Of a DNA stretch of 19,505 nt, positions 14,635 to 19,505 are shown piece after piece. Under the pieces are notes generated by a model. That model was not told the DNA's origin. It made no database searches and worked only from the letters and a program-made list of their open reading frames with translations. A program made the position numbers and the translations under genes. Origin of the DNA: JAWPMT01 sp964653795 (GTDB taxonomy: Bacteria; Bacteroidota; Bacteroidia; Cytophagales; Cyclobacteriaceae). Each line of letters opens with the position of its first letter. Position 1 is the first letter of the stretch. The DNA is taken from assembly GCA_964653795.1 (NCBI GenBank), contig CAZZHO010000080.1:1-19505 (forward strand), in the 5' to 3' direction.

Positions 14635-14765
14635 CAACAGTCTTTTACGGGGCAAGGAACAGCCTTCCCCTTCTTAATCTTACCTTGATAGGATTTGGAT
14701 CCAGTTGATTTGCAACTTGAAAACGTCAACAAACCCAGTAAAAGCACAACAACGATTCTCCTCAT
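14634..14765 (-). CDS. 43-aa predicted lipoprotein between fabD and cmk
   Basis: A very small gene whose ATG overlaps the fabD stop by four bases (ATGA at 14765-14762) and whose TGA shares its last base with the cmk start. The protein begins MRRIVVVLLLGLLTFSSC: two arginines, a hydrophobic stretch, then a cysteine at residue 18 in a Bacteroidota-style lipobox (FSSC). The mature part would be only about 26 residues, rich in Lys and Ser, and ends with PCPVKDC, giving two further cysteines. Function is unknown to me. Perfect packing between its neighbours on both sides argues that it is translated. Confidence 0.75.
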   Translation of the reverse strand: MRRIVVVLLLGLLTFSSCKSTGSKSYQGKIKKGKAVPCPVKDC

Positions 14766-15634
14766 AAACTTTGTACCTCTGATTCCCTATTGATTTTCTT
14801 CACCAAACCTTGTAAAACTTTGCCAGGACCTGATTCCGAAAATGTTGTAGCTCCAGCGGCTACCATATTCTGTACGGATTGCGTCCATCTCACAGGAGCG
14901 GTCAATTGCTTTATCAAGTTGGCTTTTATCTCCTCAACATCTTTATGCCCTGAAGCATCTACGTTTTGAAAAATCTCACAACTCGGTTCAATAAAAGAAG
15001 TTTGGTTAATAGCTTCTGCTAATTCCTCACGAGCAGGCTCCATTAAAGGAGAATGGAAAGCGCCACCAACTGGCAAAATCAATGCTCTTTTAGCGCCTCG
15101 TTCTTTCAATGTTGCGCAAGCGGCCTCAACAGCAGGCATTTCTCCTGAAATCACCAACTGACCCGGACAGTTATAATTAGCTGCGACTACTACTCCTTCC
15201 GTCGCTTCACAAACCTCTTCCACTACTTCATCGTCCAATCCCAAAACCGCAGCCATAGTCGAGGGTTGAATTTCGCAAGCTTTTTGCATGGCCATCGCTC
15301 TTTTAGAAACAAGTGAAAGTCCATCTTCGAACGACAATGCGCCTGCTGCCACCAAGGCAGAAAATTCCCCTAAAGAATGCCCTGCTACCATATCTGGCTT
15401 GAATCCATCAGACATCAAAGCATTGATCACACTATGCAAGAAAACCGCAGGCTGCGTCACTTTAGTTTGCTTTAGCTCGTCGGCCGTTCCTCCAAACATA
15501 ATTTTGGTAATATCAAAACCAAGTATGTCATTAGAACGATCAAAAAGCTCCTTAGCCTTACCATGTTCGTCATATAGTTCTTTCCCCATCCCTGGGAATT
15601 GCGCCCCTTGTCCGGGGAATACAATTGCGTGCAT
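14762..15634 (-). CDS. fabD: Malonyl-CoA:ACP transacylase
   Basis: 290 aa; transfers malonyl from CoA to acyl carrier protein for fatty-acid elongation. FPGQGAQFPGMG (residues 6-17) is the family opening. The nucleophile is Ser87 in GHSLGE, with His194 in GGAFHSPLM as partner and the C-terminal SGPGKVLQGLVKKI block. I start at the ATG at 15634 (MHAIVFPGQG); a frame two codons longer begins with TTG at 15640 and is less likely. It stands alone behind its own candidate promoter and heads the fabD-lipoprotein-cmk-ispH operon, away from other fab genes. Confidence 0.96.
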   Translation of the reverse strand: MHAIVFPGQGAQFPGMGKELYDEHGKAKELFDRSNDILGFDITKIMFGGTADELKQTKVTQPAVFLHSVINALMSDGFKPDMVAGHSLGEFSALVAAGALSFEDGLSLVSKRAMAMQKACEIQPSTMAAVLGLDDEVVEEVCEATEGVVVAANYNCPGQLVISGEMPAVEAACATLKERGAKRALILPVGGAFHSPLMEPAREELAEAINQTSFIEPSCEIFQNVDASGHKDVEEIKANLIKQLTAPVRWTQSVQNMVAAGATTFSESGPGKVLQGLVKKINRESEVQSL

Positions 15635-15651
15635 CGTCAAAAATTTTGCTG

Positions 15652-15684
15652 CAAAAGTAGAAAATATTGCGTTTAAGAATTAAA
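15652..15684 (-). promoter_or_regulatory. Candidate promoter of the fabD operon
   Basis: TACTTTTG on the minus strand (15659-15652) is an exact TAnnTTTG -7 element, with TTTA (15684-15681) as a weak -33 box 21 bases away. It lies in the 45-base gap between the DCC-family gene and fabD, only 17 bases before the fabD ATG, so the leader would be very short. Confidence 0.55.
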
Positions 15685-16111
15685 CAACCTGTAGGTCGTC
15701 AATGAACTTGGAACGTTCTTTTTCTGTGGGTATTCTGCAAGTGTCAGATTTACCAAACCACCGATATCTATTGGATGCTACCCAGTCATAAATCAAGTCT
15801 CTCAAGGCCTTAGGTATTAAGATAAATAGGTATAGCAAGGGCCAAAACCCACTCAATTCCTTAGCTATTCTTAATGCCGCCGAGCTTTTGGTATATACTT
15901 TTTGATCCTTGAGCAGGATAACAGTATCTAAATTCTTGGTAGGGTCATTTGGAATCAAAGGATGATTCCTCGCATAAGAAGATTGCAAGGAGGCAAATTG
16001 AAATGTATCATTCTGATCTCTTCTGATAACAAAGTCAACAGATGAATTACAGAGGTTACAAACTCCATCGAACAGGATCGTAGGCTTGGTTAACGTAATA
16101 TCTGCACCCAT
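15680..16111 (-). CDS. DCC-family (DUF393) thiol-disulfide oxidoreductase
   Basis: 143 aa. The thioredoxin-like family motif DxxCxxC is seen as DGVCNLC (Asp15, Cys18, Cys21), followed by SSVDFVIRRD. The C-terminal half has the family's other conserved part, including the hydrophobic PLLYLFILIP and YDWVASNRYRWFGK with a Cys. No signal peptide is seen, so it is probably cytoplasmic; its substrate is unknown. The ATG at 16111 lies within the end of the upstream gene, overlapping it by 22 bases, and no later Met offers an alternative before the CxxC. The two are therefore likely transcribed together. Confidence 0.85.
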   Translation of the reverse strand: MGADITLTKPTILFDGVCNLCNSSVDFVIRRDQNDTFQFASLQSSYARNHPLIPNDPTKNLDTVILLKDQKVYTKSSAALRIAKELSGFWPLLYLFILIPKALRDLIYDWVASNRYRWFGKSDTCRIPTEKERSKFIDDLQVV

Positions 16112-19008
16112 CCATTTAACCTTTGATTATTATCTGAGGTCATTAGAACATCCAAAGCCAGTTCAGCAGAATAAAAATATACTCCTGAAGGAAGGTCTCT
16201 ACCTGCGTCTGTCTTTCCATTCCAGTTGATCAGAATTCCGGCCTCAGAGTCATTGGAATCATATGAAAAGACGGTCTTGCCGTTTCTATCAAAAACATTG
16301 AATTGAACATTCTCAATAAATCTTGGGCAGTTTGAGTCATCGAACCCCGAAATAGGATCCGCCGGGTTACTAAACAAAGGAGTGAAAAGATCATTTTTTC
16401 CATCTCCATTTGGAGTGAAAACATTGGGGAGAATGAAATTAGGACAATTGTCTGCACAAACTTCTTCTGTAGGTTCACTTTCATTACCTGACCTATCAAC
16501 AGCCGTTATTCTGTAACAACCTTTGAAGGATGGAAGGTTATCATGCAAAAACCCTGTTTCCTCTACAGAAGCAATGACCTCATAATCATCTTCGGAACCG
16601 GTATTCGAAAAGTAGACATTATAGCTTACTATATCATCATCACAGGCATCAGCGGGATCAGCAATCCAAGCAATCTCATTTTGAAAAGTATTAAAAGCAC
16701 AACTCTGCTGGCCAATTCTCGATTCACAATCCAGATTATCATTTAAAACCACATTCTGTGGAGTACAAGGTGGCTCAATGTCACTCGGCTGGCCACATTG
16801 AATCTGGCTATTATTCAACAAAGGATCGGGTAAAATCGGATTATCGTACCCTCCCCTGGTAGTAATGAAATAGCAGTATTCAATCTGATCATCAAGCGAA
16901 TCCGCATTGAATCTACCATCATCGAAATAGAAAAAGCCGTCCATTCCAACTTCAACAGAGTCTATCAATACCAATTGATCAGAGTTTGCAGCCACATTAT
17001 CCCTATATATGTAGTGAGTTGGGTACTCTGGAAGGTTATTTGACCATGGAACCTCAGCAGACCATGTCATTCCGATAGCGTTGAGTCCAGGCTCCAATTC
17101 TAATCTCACTGAAGAAGCTGTTGCGCTGCTGTCAACAAAATTTCCAGAAGATGACAAAGCCACTCTGTAACTATACACGGTACCATCAGTATCTATTCCA
17201 GTATCAACCAAGAATGTATCAGAAATCCCAGCCTGAACCAGTTCAACATCACCAGAGAAACTGAAATTTGGAGCTCGATAGACATCATAGGAATAAGGTG
17301 GAGGGAATTGTGACCTATCTACCTCTAATGGTGAAGTCCACCTAACTTCAATACTTCCGGACTCTGAAGTTTCGAGCACATCAACATTCGTGATTACCGG
17401 AGCATCCGCAAGCAATGTAAAGCAAACTTCCTCAGAGGCGTAGCTGATGCCTCCATTTGGTAGTGGATATATCGCCACCAGGCGATAACAATATTTTGCT
17501 CCGGGAGCCAAGTCCGCTCCGAAGTTATCATCCAAAAATGAAGTTTCTGAAACATCAACACTTCCCACCTGTTCGTAACCAGAGTTCTCCGGAATTCCTA
17601 CCAGACATTCATCAGCAGCAAAAGGAAAATCTCCTACCCTTCTCCATACTTGTATGCTATCTGCGTTGGGGCATTCATAATTCAACCAATCAAGATTTAT
17701 GGATCTGCCAGAGGCCGCTGTAGTAGCCAAGCCCTGAGGAGCAGGCCCTACGACAGTAATTTCCCAGGTCCCAAATTCCACTAGAGTCGGCCCAACTTTT
17801 ACTAAATCCGCACCCACCAATTCAAAGGGGTCATCGGAGACTTTAAATTGAACCGTGTAAGGTTGTTCCTGCACATGACCGCAGACGGTATTCCAGGTGA
17901 ATTCTAAAGTACCAGGAGTAGGTTGAAAGTCTGGTAAATCAGGTGGTATCGCACTGGGAGAATAAGTAGCTGGAGATTCTATTAGGAAGGGCCCACCAAA
18001 AGCCTCTAATCTCACATTATGACCGTCTGGGTCTGTACCAACAATCGTCTCATTGATTATTGTGCCTGCTTCAACACATATTTCATCTGGAATTTCGAGT
18101 TCAGGCTTCTCGTTTTCACCATCCGTAATGATAATTTGCATATCACGGGTAACACTACCCATTTCTCGCCACGTACCAGCAATTTGCCGCCACTCGGTTA
18201 CCTTGAAAGCCACATTGTACTCAGCACAATTATTCGACCCTTCCGGACACTGATCCCCTGATAAATTGAAGAAGTCCCCAGGGGCATCTATTATAAGGTC
18301 CCCGGTTATTTCGTTTATGGAAAAAGTGGCTGGTCCGTTTCCATCCTCATTGCCTCTTGCAAAATTGGAGTAGAACTCAGGATTGTTCGGCTCTCTATAA
18401 TTCAACACTTCTACGTCCTCAGCTTGTTGTGGAACAACCAGGCTATAAGACAGACTGTCTCTCCCATCCGGATCAAAAGCTCCAGGATTGTGAATAAATA
18501 GCACTCCATTCTTACCATCATCAATAGGAGGAACAGTTAACACCGGGGTATTATTCACACCAAAAATTGGGTCAATATTGATCACAGTTTCAACATAGAA
18601 AGCCATATCCAATGACCTATCCATATTGGCAATATCATTGTTTCTAAACTCCTCCCTGTAACTAACCACAAAAGTTCCTGGAGCACCGTACGTATGAGGA
18701 AGTATGAATTCAGCCCTTACTAAATTGTTGCCGATAGGCGTCTCCCTTATTTGGAAACCGCCTGTTTGCGTGGTACCATCTCCGAAATCGAAGGTTCCCC
18801 CGCCAAATTCTATTCCAGAATCAGTGTCCCTGTAACCCACAAAAACAAACTCGAAGGCGCGGGCGGTTATATCAACCCTACGGGCGATAATTTCTCCTGC
18901 ACGTATGTGAGTAGCCTGTAAAGAAGCAATTGATGCCAGCGCCGCTACCAAAAGGGTTAAAATTTTCGTGGCCATCTTGGCAAATAACATTGAAAGCTTC
19001 TTAATCAT
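16090..19008 (-). CDS. Large secreted surface protein with CHU_C (T9SS type B) C-terminal domain
   Basis: 972 aa. A signal peptide spans about 1-32; the protein has Met at 1, 7 and 12, and starting at Met12 (18975) would give a more standard signal peptide ending LQA. Residues 55-145 look PKD-like (FDFGDGTT), and 150-420 contain beta-rich repeats with DPDGxD/DPDGHN motifs. About 420-850 appears to be a series of fibronectin-III-like domains (for example LDWLNYECPNADSIQVWRR). The last roughly 120 residues are the gliding-motility-associated C-terminal domain: FILPNVFTPNGDGKND, then NVFDRNGKTVF and LPSGVYFY. That domain directs export by the type IX secretion system and surface attachment. Even Cys numbers in the FN3 part suggest disulfides. 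Exact function is unknown; it is probably an adhesin-like protein. Confidence 0.88.
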   Translation of the reverse strand: MIKKLSMLFAKMATKILTLLVAALASIASLQATHIRAGEIIARRVDITARAFEFVFVGYRDTDSGIEFGGGTFDFGDGTTQTGGFQIRETPIGNNLVRAEFILPHTYGAPGTFVVSYREEFRNNDIANMDRSLDMAFYVETVINIDPIFGVNNTPVLTVPPIDDGKNGVLFIHNPGAFDPDGRDSLSYSLVVPQQAEDVEVLNYREPNNPEFYSNFARGNEDGNGPATFSINEITGDLIIDAPGDFFNLSGDQCPEGSNNCAEYNVAFKVTEWRQIAGTWREMGSVTRDMQIIITDGENEKPELEIPDEICVEAGTIINETIVGTDPDGHNVRLEAFGGPFLIESPATYSPSAIPPDLPDFQPTPGTLEFTWNTVCGHVQEQPYTVQFKVSDDPFELVGADLVKVGPTLVEFGTWEITVVGPAPQGLATTAASGRSINLDWLNYECPNADSIQVWRRVGDFPFAADECLVGIPENSGYEQVGSVDVSETSFLDDNFGADLAPGAKYCYRLVAIYPLPNGGISYASEEVCFTLLADAPVITNVDVLETSESGSIEVRWTSPLEVDRSQFPPPYSYDVYRAPNFSFSGDVELVQAGISDTFLVDTGIDTDGTVYSYRVALSSSGNFVDSSATASSVRLELEPGLNAIGMTWSAEVPWSNNLPEYPTHYIYRDNVAANSDQLVLIDSVEVGMDGFFYFDDGRFNADSLDDQIEYCYFITTRGGYDNPILPDPLLNNSQIQCGQPSDIEPPCTPQNVVLNDNLDCESRIGQQSCAFNTFQNEIAWIADPADACDDDIVSYNVYFSNTGSEDDYEVIASVEETGFLHDNLPSFKGCYRITAVDRSGNESEPTEEVCADNCPNFILPNVFTPNGDGKNDLFTPLFSNPADPISGFDDSNCPRFIENVQFNVFDRNGKTVFSYDSNDSEAGILINWNGKTDAGRDLPSGVYFYSAELALDVLMTSDNNQRLNGWVQILR

Positions 19009-19056
19009 ACAATGAGATTAACACCCTAAAAATGCTTAGGTTTTATTGAAATGCAG

Positions 19057-19087
19057 CAAATTTCATTCCTTCTTCTTCTCAAACAAC
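19057..19087 (-). promoter_or_regulatory. Candidate promoter of the large surface-protein gene
   Basis: On the minus strand GTTG (19087-19084) and, after 19 bases, GAAATTTG (19064-19057), one mismatch from TAnnTTTG. It lies about 50 bases upstream of the start codon, in the gap facing sdhC. Confidence 0.35.
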
Positions 19088-19219
19088 AGAAATGAAAGAA
19101 ACATGTACTTGTTCCTGTACTGTCAGAACATTTAATATTTTCAATCTGTTCCCCTGCCGACAATAGAAATCAGTTGAAAAATATCGGCTTATATAGAATC
19201 GATCAAAATAGTACAAACG

Positions 19220-19251
19220 ATTGCTCGGCATGAGGTCGGTATATAACTTTG
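19220..19251 (+). promoter_or_regulatory. Candidate promoter of sdhC
   Basis: ATTG (19220-19223), a 20-base spacer, then TAACTTTG (19244-19251), an exact TAnnTTTG -7 element. The spacing is ideal for the Bacteroidota primary sigma factor. The sdhC ATG is 35 bases downstream. Confidence 0.6.
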
Positions 19252-19285
19252 AAAAAATTAACAAAATGAAATCGACCTGCTTACT

Positions 19286-19505
19286 ATGAGTTGGACTAAG
19301 AGTTTTTTTTCGAGTTCAATAGGAAGAAAGTTTGCAATGGCGCTATCAGCGCTGTTTTTGATTGTCTTTCTATTACAGCACTTCACTATCAACTTTACAT
19401 CTGTTTTTAGCGAAGACTTATTTAATGAATTATCCCATTTCATGGGAACAAATCCATTGGTGCAGTTTTTATTGCAGCCAGTTTTAATGTTCGGGATACT
19501 TTACC
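19286..19505 (+). CDS. sdhC: Succinate dehydrogenase cytochrome b558 subunit, N-terminal part (runs off the right edge)
   Basis: An ATG at 19286 opens a frame with no stop to the window end, 73 codons. It begins MSWTKSFFSSSIGRKFAMAL, the typical start of the single membrane anchor (b558 family) of Bacteroidota succinate dehydrogenase/fumarate reductase. The first membrane helix follows and ends at LLQHF, where a histidine is expected as a haem ligand, and a second helix starts near VQFLLQPVLMFGILY. The subunit links the SdhAB catalytic part to the menaquinone pool. It is divergent from all other genes here and preceded by a good promoter; sdhA and sdhB would be expected to the right. Confidence 0.9.
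   Translation, partial: MSWTKSFFSSSIGRKFAMALSALFLIVFLLQHFTINFTSVFSEDLFNELSHFMGTNPLVQFLLQPVLMFGILY

Noticed and set aside
14635..14655. Longer cmk from a TTG codon
   Set aside because: The extra seven residues are the antiparallel reading of the small lipoprotein gene's end in another frame; the ATG at 14634 overlaps its stop perfectly.
15635..15640. fabD start at TTG two codons upstream
   Set aside because: ATG at 15634 gives the usual FabD beginning and leaves more room after the promoter.
19079..19443. Two minus-strand open frames near the right edge
   Set aside because: One covers the sdhC promoter and the other is antisense to sdhC; neither resembles a protein family.

Overview
The window looks like chromosome of a Bacteroidota bacterium, most likely a marine-type member of the order Cytophagales. 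Four things point there: a large secreted protein ending in a gliding-motility (CHU_C, type IX secretion) C-terminal domain; an arginine operon built around an N-acylornithine rather than an ornithine carbamoyltransferase; several -7 promoter elements of the Bacteroidota type TAnnTTTG; and almost no Shine-Dalgarno-like sequence. The genus cannot be fixed from the sequence alone. All genes except the last are on the minus strand.

Layout from right to left, which is the direction of transcription. (1) 19286-19505, plus strand: the start of a b558-type sdhC, divergent from everything else. (2) 19008-15680: a 972-aa secreted surface protein overlapping a small DCC-family thiol oxidoreductase. (3) 15634-13070: fabD, a 43-aa lipoprotein gene, cmk and ispH, chained by start/stop overlaps. 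(4) 12958-8369: nqrA-B-C-D-E of the Na+-pumping NADH:quinone reductase, closed by a clear intrinsic terminator. nqrF is not in the window. (5) 8119-609: an arginine operon in the order GNAT, argG, argC, proC, argD, acylornithine carbamoyltransferase, argB, acylcitrulline deacylase. (6) 608-50: about 560 bases of non-coding, palindrome-rich DNA. (7) 49-1: the first 16 codons of what appears to be argH.

The arginine genes form a full route from glutamate. The GNAT is the probable N-acylglutamate synthase; ArgB, ArgC and ArgD make N-acylornithine. The carbamoyltransferase gives N-acylcitrulline, the M20 hydrolase removes the acyl group, and ArgG plus ArgH finish arginine. The residue that separates succinylornithine (Pro) from acetylornithine (Glu) carbamoyltransferases is Ala here, so the acyl group cannot be read from the sequence. 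The operon also holds a ProC with an altered substrate loop.

Most functional calls are conventional families. The less explained items are the structured leader of the arginine operon, the cysteine-rich GNAT, the microprotein between fabD and cmk, the missing nqrF, and the repeat-rich, partly GC-rich stretch around argE/argH.
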